The notes under the pieces were generated by a model that saw nothing but the letters and a program-made list of their open reading frames with translations, made no database searches and was not told where the DNA came from. A stretch of 64,000 nucleotides of DNA from Candidatus Peregrinibacteria bacterium (GTDB lineage Bacteria; Patescibacteriota; Gracilibacteria; UBA1369; PNNO01). The stretch lies in NCBI GenBank assembly GCA_016928915.1, contig JAFGJT010000017.1, positions 62,001 to 126,000 of the forward strand, in the 5' to 3' direction. Positions 1 to 9,098 of the stretch are shown here, piece after piece (position 1 is the first letter of the stretch; every line of letters begins with the position of its first letter). A program made the position numbers and the translations under genes.

Positions 1-83
1 TAGATTTAGCAAAGCAAGGTCTTTTTTCGTATTTTTCTACTAAGGTTGCGCATGCAATATCGCATGGGGTATACTTTTCTTGT

Positions 84-248
84 ATGGTTAAAACAATAAA
101 AACAGCTCAGGATATTCAGGATGATATTTTCAGAAAGATGTCGGCCGATCAAAGACTCGAAGTCTGGGTTGGGCTATGGAGGTTAGCCAAAGAGCTTGCA
201 GATGACAAAATAACTTATGGAACAAACGGATCCAAGAGAGCTTCTTAA
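84..248 (+). CDS. small hypothetical protein (54 aa) preceding and overlapping a nucleotidyltransferase-like gene
   Basis: ORF MVKTIKTAQDIQDDIFRKMSADQRLEVWVGLWRLAKELADDKITYGTNGSKRAS*, below the size cutoff of the ORF track; TATACT box just upstream; 32 nt overlap with the next ORF. Confidence 0.6.
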   Translation: MVKTIKTAQDIQDDIFRKMSADQRLEVWVGLWRLAKELADDKITYGTNGSKRAS

Positions 249-780
249 AAATATTGCCGGTATTTTCGAAAAACTGAAACTCCCTTATTCGGTGACCGGA
301 GGCATGGCTGTTTTGATCTGGGGCAGGCCGAGATTTACAGCTGATATTGATATAGTGATTGAAATTAAACCTTCCGATGTTAAAGGTTTGGTGCAAGCTT
401 TGATGGATTTAAGCAAATCCGGTTATATCGACGAAGACATTGCAAACGAGATCGTCAGAAGAGGAGGCGAATTTAATTTTATTGACGGGCCGACGGGTGT
501 TAAGGTTGATTTTTGGGTTTCCGATAATGGAGAATTTGATTTATCCCGCCTTAAAAGACGCGTTGCAAAAGAGATTTTAGGACAGAAGATTTATTTCGTT
601 TCCCCTGAGGATTTAATTTTGAGCAAGTTAAGATGGTTCAAAGAAAGCAGATCAAACAGACATTTGGAAGATGCAGAATCGGTTTTGAAAATTTCCGGAG
701 ATAATTTGGATAAGAATTATTTAGCTGTATGGGCGAACAAACTTGGGATAAGGGATGAATTAGGAAAATTGGGAATGTAA
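217..780 (+). CDS. nucleotidyltransferase-like protein (AbiEii/DUF6036-type)
   Basis: VTGGMAVLIWGRPRFTADIDIVIE resembles the minimal nucleotidyltransferase GG-x-A...R-x-T-x-DID motif. Confidence 0.7.
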   Translation: MEQTDPRELLKNIAGIFEKLKLPYSVTGGMAVLIWGRPRFTADIDIVIEIKPSDVKGLVQALMDLSKSGYIDEDIANEIVRRGGEFNFIDGPTGVKVDFWVSDNGEFDLSRLKRRVAKEILGQKIYFVSPEDLILSKLRWFKESRSNRHLEDAESVLKISGDNLDKNYLAVWANKLGIRDELGKLGM

Positions 781-816
781 AAAAAAGTTCCAGGATAGAC
801 CCGTCCGTTTCGCCAT

Positions 817-1329
817 TTAAATCTTTCTCGCATCAACAGCCCAGTGCAGAAGCATCTGCCTTTGTTTTCGTCTGCAGTCCAAAGCAAACGGCGGGCAGTT
901 CTTTTTTATCTGTGCGATATGGCGTTTTATGGCTTTCCATCTTTTTATCTGCCTTGAGTCTTCTTCGGGAATCCTTCGCCCCATATAATACCTGCAATAC
1001 CACTGAAACCATCCGCGCGGATCCAGCGGGTAAATCCAGCCCTTTTTTTGCCATTCCTGAAGCGAAAGTGAAGCGTTTATTTTAAAGAAGTTTAACTTTG
1101 CATCATGGAACTCATGACAGAGTTTCGCTTTATTAAACCATTTTTTTGGAAATTCGCGCGCACAGTCGGTCATGTATTTGCCGCCAAAAACACCGAGCTC
1201 TAACATTTGTTTCGGACTTAGCTCAGGCTTAAACTGCGGGTCAAAATTTTTTCCTTCGGGTTCGGTTAAATAGTAGGAATAACCTTTCTGCATTAAATCA
1301 TTAACCGTGATTTTTTTATGTCTGACCAT
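817..1329 (-). CDS. conserved hypothetical protein
   Basis: 170 aa ORF, coherent composition, compact placement next to purM. Confidence 0.6.
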   Translation of the reverse strand: MVRHKKITVNDLMQKGYSYYLTEPEGKNFDPQFKPELSPKQMLELGVFGGKYMTDCAREFPKKWFNKAKLCHEFHDAKLNFFKINASLSLQEWQKKGWIYPLDPRGWFQWYCRYYMGRRIPEEDSRQIKRWKAIKRHIAQIKKNCPPFALDCRRKQRQMLLHWAVDARKI

Positions 1330-1337
1330 TTGAGTTG

Positions 1338-2447
1338 TTATCTCACCGCTAAAGATTTTCCTTCAAACTCAATTTTTTTCGGCAGAATTTTTACGCTCTT
1401 TCCTCCCGTCGATTTTTTAACATATCCCGCGTCTATCGCTTTTATTCTATTTTTTGCGCAGATTTCCAGAATTTTTTTAACATCCTTTTTGGCTGCGTAT
1501 AAAGCAAAACCGCATCCCATATTAAAAGTTCCGTACATTTCTTTGTCGCTTAAACCCGAATGTTTTTGTATGAAATCAAATACCGGAAGGGGCTTGAAAA
1601 TCTTTTCAATAACATAACTAAACGGCTCAACGGCGCGCATCAGTTTTCGCAGACCGTGCCCGGTAATATGAGAAATATAATGAAGTTTAATATTGTTTTT
1701 TATGCAGTCTTTAAGCACCGGAACATATATAAAAGAAGCATCCAGAAGCGCGTCGCCGTACATCCTTTTGTCCGCCATTTTTGTTTTGTATCCGCCTTTG
1801 AGCGAGTCCGCGATTTTTCTGCATAATGTTGCGCCGTTTGCGTGTATGCCCGCGCTTTCAAGAAGAATTATTCTGTCGCCGTCTTTTATGTTTTTTGAAC
1901 TGATTAAGTATTTTTTATCCTTGATAATCCCTACGGCCGACCCTGACAACAAAACAGAATTATCATGAATAATACCCTTTAAGGTAGGGGTTTCGCCGCC
2001 CCCCCAAATTACCGAGGATAAATCACAGGCTTTTTTCCAGCCTTTAACCAGATCCTTTTGTCTTTTTAAATCTTGAAACCAGTGCGAATCACCAACGGCA
2101 AGATGCATCGCTATTGAAACGGGCAGCGCGCCGAGAGTTATCAAATCATTCACAATCGTACCCACCGTATCCTGCGCTATTTTATCGTAATAACTTTTAC
2201 CCGTGATTTTATACATTGCATCCGCAATAAGATTTTTTGTGCCGAGACCTTCTTCAACATGAGCAAGCCAGCAGAAACCCATGTCTATCAAAAAAGCGCT
2301 TTCTCCCCGGCTTTTTGCAACTTCTTTAATCTGTAAATAATCAATGTTCCCGTCCGTTGATTTTGCCGCTTTCTGCGCCGCGATTTTAAACGGATCAAGA
2401 AGATCGTAATGAACGCCGCTTGATTTATAGTCCAATTTTTTAGCCAT
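1338..2447 (-). CDS. purM: phosphoribosylformylglycinamidine cyclo-ligase (AIR synthase)-like, PurM fold
   Basis: VEEGLGTKNLIADAMY, DTVGTIVNDLITLGALPV, GGGETPTLKGI motifs. Confidence 0.8.
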   Translation of the reverse strand: MAKKLDYKSSGVHYDLLDPFKIAAQKAAKSTDGNIDYLQIKEVAKSRGESAFLIDMGFCWLAHVEEGLGTKNLIADAMYKITGKSYYDKIAQDTVGTIVNDLITLGALPVSIAMHLAVGDSHWFQDLKRQKDLVKGWKKACDLSSVIWGGGETPTLKGIIHDNSVLLSGSAVGIIKDKKYLISSKNIKDGDRIILLESAGIHANGATLCRKIADSLKGGYKTKMADKRMYGDALLDASFIYVPVLKDCIKNNIKLHYISHITGHGLRKLMRAVEPFSYVIEKIFKPLPVFDFIQKHSGLSDKEMYGTFNMGCGFALYAAKKDVKKILEICAKNRIKAIDAGYVKKSTGGKSVKILPKKIEFEGKSLAVR

Positions 2448-2611
2448 TTTAAATAGATTTATTGTTCGCTTCTATTATAACCAAAAATTATTCAAGTGAT
2501 ATAATAAATTTCGTTCAGATTGTACTCTCAACAATTTAATATCTGAAGTCAAAAAATTTCACATCACGTTTCTGGGAAGTTGATTTCATACGCGGAACAG
2601 CGGTTGTTTTT

Positions 2612-3286
2612 ATGATCATATATCATATTTTTTTTGATCTCGGCTATCTGGGGTATATGCCCGGCATTTTAGGAAATTGGACATTAACAATCATTGGGAG
2701 ATCCGCTTTTGTAATATTCCTTGTTGTTTGTGGTGTTTCGCTTTCTTTAAGCCGTTCAAGAATTGTATCGCAGGGTCAAAAATTATTGTTCATTAAATAT
2801 TTAAAACGCGGTTTTTTTATATTTTTTCTGGGGCTGTTGATAACCTTGGCCACAAAAATATATATCGGGCAGGGCTATGTGATTTTTGGCATTTTGCACC
2901 TAATCGGACTTTCCGTAATAATTTCTTATCCGTTTTTGAAATTTACTTTTATTAATATAATAATCGGCGCGGTTTTTTTAATCTTTGGATTTTTTCTTTT
3001 GACTTTTTCATTTCATATACCATGGTTTTTATGGCTGGGCTTCAAGCCCGAAGGGTTTTACACCTTGGATTATTTCCCGGTTTTTCCTTATTTCGGATTT
3101 GTTTTAATAGGTATAGGAGCGGGGAATATATTATATAAAAATTTCAGAAGGCGATTTTCGCTTCCGGATCATGCAAAATTTTTATTAATTAAAGCAATTG
3201 AATTTCTCGGCAGAAATTCATTATATATTTATCTGGTTCATCAGCCGGTTATAATAGGAGTGATAATGATTTTAAATTATGTATAA
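2612..3286 (+). CDS. DUF1624/heparan-alpha-glucosaminide N-acetyltransferase-like membrane protein
   Basis: MIIYHIFFDLGY plus multiple TM segments; conserved coding (RFWEVDFIRGTAVVF) extends upstream of the first ATG to about 2543. Confidence 0.65.
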   Translation: MIIYHIFFDLGYLGYMPGILGNWTLTIIGRSAFVIFLVVCGVSLSLSRSRIVSQGQKLLFIKYLKRGFFIFFLGLLITLATKIYIGQGYVIFGILHLIGLSVIISYPFLKFTFINIIIGAVFLIFGFFLLTFSFHIPWFLWLGFKPEGFYTLDYFPVFPYFGFVLIGIGAGNILYKNFRRRFSLPDHAKFLLIKAIEFLGRNSLYIYLVHQPVIIGVIMILNYV

Positions 3287-4019
3287 AAAAAGAACCATAT
3301 ATGTGTTTATTTTAGCAATACTGATTGCGGTTATTTTTATATTGATTTATCTGGTCAATCAAAAAGAGGAGCGCAAATTTGCGGCTGATGGGCAAATTGA
3401 AATTGCGCCCAAGACACAGATGCAGGAAGCACAAACAGAACCAGAACCGGAACGCCAACCGGAATCCGAGTCCGAGAAAGCAACCTCGGCTTTAATATCG
3501 TATCTTTCGGAATACAATTTTGCTCAAACCTATAACGACTGCGCTCCTTATAATGCAGCGGCGGTTGTCAGAGCTTTAACGGGAACAAATGTATCGTCAG
3601 CGGAATTTGCAAGAACAATTTCTTATAGAATGGAATATAACTGGACTCTTCCGGAAGGCATCATCAAGCAGCTTAATCAAAATGATATTTCAACCCTGAT
3701 ACCCGACTTGTCCGCAATAAACGATTTGGAAAAAATCGAATATTTGCGCGACCGGCTTTTGCAAAAACATCCGGTGATTTTGCTCGTTAAAAAAGAGGAT
3801 TTTCAGCATTACATAACTATATTCGGTTTTGATTCAACAAAGGACGAATTTTATATTTACGATTCGTTAATGGAGCGTTTGGAGGGAGGTTTAACAAAAG
3901 ATGAAAACTCAGATATGCCTGGCAATAAAACTTTAACCACCGCAGAGTTGCTAAAGGCATGGTCGGGCGGCGAACTAAAGGGAAAATACAATTGGTATGC
4001 CATAGTATGTTCATATTGA
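3279..4019 (+). CDS. membrane-anchored C39-like cysteine peptidase family protein
   Basis: N-terminal TM; YNDCAPYNAAAVVRAL and late HYITIFGFD motif typical of the C39/papain-like fold. Confidence 0.6.
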   Translation: MYKKRTIYVFILAILIAVIFILIYLVNQKEERKFAADGQIEIAPKTQMQEAQTEPEPERQPESESEKATSALISYLSEYNFAQTYNDCAPYNAAAVVRALTGTNVSSAEFARTISYRMEYNWTLPEGIIKQLNQNDISTLIPDLSAINDLEKIEYLRDRLLQKHPVILLVKKEDFQHYITIFGFDSTKDEFYIYDSLMERLEGGLTKDENSDMPGNKTLTTAELLKAWSGGELKGKYNWYAIVCSY

Positions 4020-4108
4020 TAAATTCTACTTGCACCCCTCGTTTCTTCTGCTATAATAAAAGTCCATTTAAGGGTTGATTACCCAAAATTTATTCTTAAA
4101 TTTTTATC

Positions 4109-4561
4109 ATGGCGCAAACATTTTTGACTATTCATGAGGCTGCTTTGCTCTCCAGTAAATCGGTTCAGACAATCAGAAGAGCGATAAAAGGCAAAAAAAT
4201 CAAAGCGCGAAAATCAAAAACACCTCAGGGATATAATTACATGGTTGATCGCCAGAGCCTCATTTCAATATATAATTTAAAAGAAGAGCAGATTGCAAAA
4301 AATCAGGAAAACACCCAAGTTAAAGACGAAACAAAAAACGAGACTGCAAAACAACAAAAAAAACTGGCAAAGAATTTTGTGACATCCGATGACCTGAATA
4401 TTTTTAAAGATACAATGCAGAAGCTTATTGACCAGCATGAAAAAGATAAAGAGAATTTATTCAGGCTTATAAAAACTTTTCAGGACAGAATGGTTGTGCT
4501 TGAAAATCAGGTAAAAATGCTGGAGGCCCCAAAAAAGAAGTGGTTCCGGTTCTGGAGATAG
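4109..4561 (+). CDS. helix-turn-helix (MerR/excisionase-like) protein with C-terminal coiled coil
   Basis: FLTIHEAALLSSKSVQTIRRAIKGKKIKARKSKT...YMVDRQSL pattern. Confidence 0.65.
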   Translation: MAQTFLTIHEAALLSSKSVQTIRRAIKGKKIKARKSKTPQGYNYMVDRQSLISIYNLKEEQIAKNQENTQVKDETKNETAKQQKKLAKNFVTSDDLNIFKDTMQKLIDQHEKDKENLFRLIKTFQDRMVVLENQVKMLEAPKKKWFRFWR

Positions 4562-4582
4562 TAAAGCTCTGAATTTTTCCCC

Positions 4583-5233
4583 ATGAAAAAAAAACTTAAA
4601 AAAGAAATACTCCGAAAACTTTTTCATTTATATCAGCTGCCGGTAATTGTGGGATATATTGTGCTTAAATATTATTTTTCCGAAGGAATAGCGGTTTTTG
4701 CGCTGGCCATTGTTTTAATGCTTATTATTGAGCTTGAATCGCTGCGCTTGGAATGGAAAGTTAAAGTGCCGGATTTTCTTGGTATTATGCGCAAGCATGA
4801 AAGAAGCCGCGTAACCGGTTCTTTATACATGATTATTTCAACAATAATAGTTTTTTCGGTTTTTGATTTTAAAATCGCATTGGTGGCGTTGCTGCTAACG
4901 GTGTTTGGTGATCTTGCGTCCGCGATCATAGGAATAAGATTTGGTAAACACAGGCTGAAAAACGGCAAGTCATGGGAGGGATTGATAGGAGGATTGGTGA
5001 TAAATCTTCTTGTCGCAATGATATTTTTGGCTCAATACCCGTTGGTGGCAATAACAATGGCGGCTGTCGCAAGTTTTACAGAATTAACAACATATAAACT
5101 TGATGACAATTTAACAGTACCTCTTTTTTCGGCTTTTTTTGGGCATACAATAGCGTATGTGCTGGGTATAAGTTTTGTGCAGCTTACAAATCCGATGCAG
5201 GATTTATATATTTTTCTGCAGACATTTTTATAA
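4583..5233 (+). CDS. diacylglycerol/polyprenol kinase (SEC59/CTP-dependent) family membrane protein
   Basis: KEILRKLFHLYQLPVIVGY..., FGDLASAIIGIRFGKHRLKNGKSWEGLIGG motif. Confidence 0.75.
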   Translation: MKKKLKKEILRKLFHLYQLPVIVGYIVLKYYFSEGIAVFALAIVLMLIIELESLRLEWKVKVPDFLGIMRKHERSRVTGSLYMIISTIIVFSVFDFKIALVALLLTVFGDLASAIIGIRFGKHRLKNGKSWEGLIGGLVINLLVAMIFLAQYPLVAITMAAVASFTELTTYKLDDNLTVPLFSAFFGHTIAYVLGISFVQLTNPMQDLYIFLQTFL

Positions 5234-5345
5234 GATTTTGTAGTTCCAACCGAGCGCCTTTAAATGTCAATTGTTTTTTTTTGCTAATGAAATAAAAAGT
5301 GCTAATTTGTGTGTGTCAAATTTTAAGCATTAACCCCAACCCGAA

Positions 5346-6593
5346 ATGTCATTCTTCGAAAATGCAATCAAGCAGATAAACGAAGCTGCCGAAATTATGA
5401 AGCTTGATAAAGATATTGTGACAATTTTAAGCCATCCGAAGAGAATATTGACCGTGACAATGCCCGTAAGAATGGATAACGGGGAGGTAAAAGTTTTTGA
5501 AGGTTTTCGCGTTCAGCATAATGACATACCGGGTCCTTATAAAGGGGGAATAAGATACCATCAGCAGGTTGATATGGATGAGGTCAAAGCTCTCGCAACT
5601 TTGATGACAATGAAGTGCGCGGTTGTGGGCATTCCTTTGGGCGGTGGAAAAGGCGGTATCATAGTTAATCCAAAAGAACTTTCCAAAAGAGAACTTGAGC
5701 AGTTAACAAGAAAATATGTTGAAAGGATTGAGGCTTTTATAGGACCTGAAATTGACGTGCCCGCTCCCGATGTCAATACAACTCCCGAAATCATGGCATG
5801 GATAGCTGATGAGTATTCAAAACTAAAAAGAAAAAATCAACTGGGTGTTGTAACGGGCAAACCGTTAGAAGTGGGCGGTTCGCAGGGCCGCGGAGACGCA
5901 ACTTCACAGGGCGGCTGTTATGTGCTTGAAGAATTCGCAAAAGAGAGAAATGTTGATCCTTCAAAAACATCAATAATCATTCAGGGATTCGGCAATGCAG
6001 GTGCGCATATGGCAAGAATACTTTCAGGGCAGGGTTATAAAATTGTGGGAGTTTCTGATTCGCAGGGAGGTTTATACTGCGAGGCCGGGCTGGACGTGGC
6101 AAAAATATCAGCATGCAAAGCAGAACAGGGAAGCGTTACAAAATGCGACAGTATATGCACTAACGGCAAGGTTGTGGACAATGAAGGTTTGCTTGCTTCA
6201 CAGTGCGATATTTTAATACTAGCGGCGTTCGAAAATCAGGTAAGGGAAGACAATGCAAACAACATAAAGGCAAAATACATTCTTGAACTTGCCAACGGCC
6301 CCATAACCCCCGAAGCCGATAAAATTCTTGCGGGAAAAGGCGTAGAAATAATTCCCGATATTCTTGCAAACGCAGGCGGCGTTACGGTAAGTTATTTCGA
6401 ACTTGTTCAGAACCAGATGAATTATTACTGGACAGCTGAGGAAGTACAGCAAAAATTACATCCGATCATGGTTGATGCGTGGAAAAGACTTTCAGAATAT
6501 CAGAAAAAATACAGCTGCACATTAAGACAGGCTGCATTTGTTTCCGCCATGACAAGGCTGGAAAAAATGATAAAAGCAAGAGGGATCGAATAA
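5346..6593 (+). CDS. gdhA: Glu/Leu/Phe/Val dehydrogenase (glutamate dehydrogenase)
   Basis: GPYKGGIRYHQQVDMDEVKALATLMTMKCAVVGIPLGGGKGGI signature. Confidence 0.95.
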   Translation: MSFFENAIKQINEAAEIMKLDKDIVTILSHPKRILTVTMPVRMDNGEVKVFEGFRVQHNDIPGPYKGGIRYHQQVDMDEVKALATLMTMKCAVVGIPLGGGKGGIIVNPKELSKRELEQLTRKYVERIEAFIGPEIDVPAPDVNTTPEIMAWIADEYSKLKRKNQLGVVTGKPLEVGGSQGRGDATSQGGCYVLEEFAKERNVDPSKTSIIIQGFGNAGAHMARILSGQGYKIVGVSDSQGGLYCEAGLDVAKISACKAEQGSVTKCDSICTNGKVVDNEGLLASQCDILILAAFENQVREDNANNIKAKYILELANGPITPEADKILAGKGVEIIPDILANAGGVTVSYFELVQNQMNYYWTAEEVQQKLHPIMVDAWKRLSEYQKKYSCTLRQAAFVSAMTRLEKMIKARGIE

Positions 6594-6620
6594 TAAACAA
6601 TATCATTAACCCACCTCCCG

Positions 6621-6958
6621 ATGCAGTTTATCTATTCGTTCAAAGAGGGTAACCGTACTATGAAAGATACTCTGGGCGGCTCAACGGGTGAGGTGATTTT
6701 AGGAGAAGTAGCCACAATTGAACCAAAATTCACATTGAGATAATAGATTTTGAAGGTGTAGGATATTTGATGGAATTAACGGTAAAAAATGCAAAGTCCG
6801 TCAATAAGGAAATCGAAGTCGCAATCTGCGGCGAGCAGGGCGGCGACCCTAAATCAGTTGAGTTTTGCCATAAAATCGGCCTCGATTATGTAAGCTGTTC
6901 GCCGTACAGAGTGCCGATTGCAATACTTGCCGCGGCGCAGGCGAAACTTTCAGCATAG
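6621..6958 (+). pseudogene. ppdK: pyruvate phosphate dikinase remnant: N-terminal ~20 aa, swivel-domain scrap and C-terminal ~75 aa joined by deletions
   Basis: Frame 6621-6743: MQFIYSFKEGNRTMKDTLGG|STGEVILGEVATIEPKFTLR*; other frame to 6958: IIDFEGVGYLMELTVKNAKSVNKEIEVAICGEQGGDPKSVEFCHKIGLDYVSCSPYRVPIAILAAAQAKLSA*. Confidence 0.8.
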
Positions 6959-6963
6959 ATTCT

Positions 6964-7857
6964 TTAATCTTTCCCCCAGTGCAGCTTCTGCCTTAAAACC
7001 TTATAATAATTTCCTCCGGTTATGCGGAGCATATCAAAATATCTTGATGATTTTCTAAATTTTATTTCATCACCGTATGAAAGATCAAAAGTTTCCTGCC
7101 CGTCTATAGTTAGACCCACATGTTCTTTTACCCTGTGCGTCTGAACAACCACTTTTAATTGTCTGTCGTTTGGAATAATTATAGGCCGTATTGAAAGAGA
7201 AGCGGGGCAGATCGGCACTATTACAAACGAATCAACGGATGGATGAATTATAGGCCCTCCTGCGGATAATGCGTGGGCCGTTGAGCCTGTGGGTGTTGCA
7301 ACAATAATTCCGTCAGCTTCGAATTCTGTGATTTTTCTTTGATTAACTTCAAGGCGCAGGTCAATCAGGCGCGCAAAAAGTCCCTGATTAATTACAGCAT
7401 CGTTAAGCGCAAGAGAAGTAAAGGTTTTTTCATTGTCTCTGTACACAGTCACTCTTAGCAAAAATCTTCTGTCAATTACATAATGCCCCTGAAAAATTTT
7501 ATCCAGGCTGTAATACATTTTATCTTCCGTACATTCCGTTAAAAATCCTTTGGTGCCAAGATTAACACCAAGAACCGGCACTTTTTTTTTGCCGATTCTT
7601 CTGGCGGTTTTTAACAGCGTGCCGTCGCCGCCCAGAATAATGGCCATATCAGCGTTTTTTAAAAGCCATTCCTTTTTGTTGCCTTCAACGCTTCCGTCAA
7701 GAAGTTCGGCCAGATTATTATCATAAAGTATCTTTTTGTTCTTTTTTTTAAGATATTCAATAAGCCCAAGAACAACATCTTTTTTTACAATAATGTTCCT
7801 TTTCGCTATGATGGCGATTTTTTGAAGATTGTAAGGAAGTTTTGCGGTTGTTGTCAT
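6964..7857 (-). CDS. nadK: NAD kinase
   Basis: AIILGGDGTLLKTARR, VNLGTKGFLTE, EADGIIVATPTGSTAHALSAGGP. Confidence 0.95.
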   Translation of the reverse strand: MTTTAKLPYNLQKIAIIAKRNIIVKKDVVLGLIEYLKKKNKKILYDNNLAELLDGSVEGNKKEWLLKNADMAIILGGDGTLLKTARRIGKKKVPVLGVNLGTKGFLTECTEDKMYYSLDKIFQGHYVIDRRFLLRVTVYRDNEKTFTSLALNDAVINQGLFARLIDLRLEVNQRKITEFEADGIIVATPTGSTAHALSAGGPIIHPSVDSFVIVPICPASLSIRPIIIPNDRQLKVVVQTHRVKEHVGLTIDGQETFDLSYGDEIKFRKSSRYFDMLRITGGNYYKVLRQKLHWGKD

Positions 7858-7868
7858 ACGTCTTAATA

Positions 7869-8990
7869 TTAGACAGTTTCGCTGCTTTCGTCCAGCTTAT
7901 TAAAAAGTTTAACTGCTTCTTGTGCGCTTTTTTCCCATGAAAATTTTTGACACTGCTCAAGTCCCCGCCGAGTTAGTTCTTTTTTTAAATCAGAATTTTT
8001 TAACAATTTTGTTATTGCTTCGGTCAATTCTTTTTCTTTTTTGGGATTGATTTTAATCGCTGCATCACCTGCAACTTCCGGCAGAGAAGATGTGTTTGAA
8101 GTGATCACCGGGCAGCCGCATTTCATGGCTTCAAGAGGAGGAATTCCAAACCCCTCATAAAGTGAAGGATAAACAAAAATTTCCGCGAGATTGTATAATT
8201 TAATTAATTCTTCCTCAGTGACATAGCCCAAAAATTTAACCTTATCTTCAAGTTTTAACTCTTCCGCTGTTGTAAAAATTTCATCATAATACCAGCCTTT
8301 TGATCCTGCAATTATAAGTTTATAATCCGGGAATTCTTTTAAAATTTGTGCAAAACATCGTATAAGCATTGTAAAATTCTTTCGCGGTTCAAGTGTCCCC
8401 GCCGCAAAAATAAATTTTTCCGGTAGATTGTTTTTACGCTTAAAATCTTTCAATTCCTCATGCGGCATTACCTTGAAATTATTTGATGCTGCGTTATGAA
8501 CAATCGACACCAATTCATTCGGAATAAAGAACTGAGTAATCAAATCCCGCTTCGTATTGAGCGAAACCGCAAAAACACGGGATGCTTTTCCAAGAGCTTT
8601 TTTTAAGAACACTCTTTCGGTAAACAGCGCTTTCTTATTGTGGATTTCGGGGAACAGAAACGCAACAAGATCATGAACGGTCATAACAACCTTTATTTTT
8701 TGCGGATTATGCAATGCGGGAATAATATAGCTCGTGGGCGAAAAAAACACCTGTACGTTTTCTTTATAAGAATGTTTTAGAACCGCAAGATGCCATAAAA
8801 AACTTTTTTTTGTAATAATTTTTACTAAAACATTCGGGTGGCTTTCAAATTCGTGCACAGGTTTTGAAGTATATAAAACATACTGATTTTCTTTGTCTTG
8901 TTTTAAAATTTCGCTTACAAGATGATATGCGTAATATCCTTTTCCCGCACGCTTCCCGAGGGCTTCCCTGAAATCAATTCCTATTAACAT
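7869..8990 (-). CDS. glycosyltransferase family 4 (GT-B fold); ORF track start 9014, MLIGIDFREALG start at 8990 preferred
   Basis: TLEPRKNFTMLIRCF, VYPSLYEGFGIPPLEAMKCGCPVITSNTSSLPEVAGDAA. Confidence 0.9.
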   Translation of the reverse strand: MLIGIDFREALGKRAGKGYYAYHLVSEILKQDKENQYVLYTSKPVHEFESHPNVLVKIITKKSFLWHLAVLKHSYKENVQVFFSPTSYIIPALHNPQKIKVVMTVHDLVAFLFPEIHNKKALFTERVFLKKALGKASRVFAVSLNTKRDLITQFFIPNELVSIVHNAASNNFKVMPHEELKDFKRKNNLPEKFIFAAGTLEPRKNFTMLIRCFAQILKEFPDYKLIIAGSKGWYYDEIFTTAEELKLEDKVKFLGYVTEEELIKLYNLAEIFVYPSLYEGFGIPPLEAMKCGCPVITSNTSSLPEVAGDAAIKINPKKEKELTEAITKLLKNSDLKKELTRRGLEQCQKFSWEKSAQEAVKLFNKLDESSETV

Positions 8991-9009
8991 AATGATTGTT
9001 TTGTTACAG

Positions 9010-9053
9010 CTCAATTGTCAATTGTCAAATGTCAAATGTCAATTGTCAATTGT
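9010..9053. repeat. short heptanucleotide tandem repeat (GTCAATT/GTCAAAT, ~6 units)
   Basis: tcaattgtcaattgtcaaatgtcaaatgtcaattgtcaattgt. Confidence 0.85.
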
Positions 9054-9098
9054 GAACTTTACAATTCTTTACTACGTGTTATTCTTTAAAGTGTTTTA

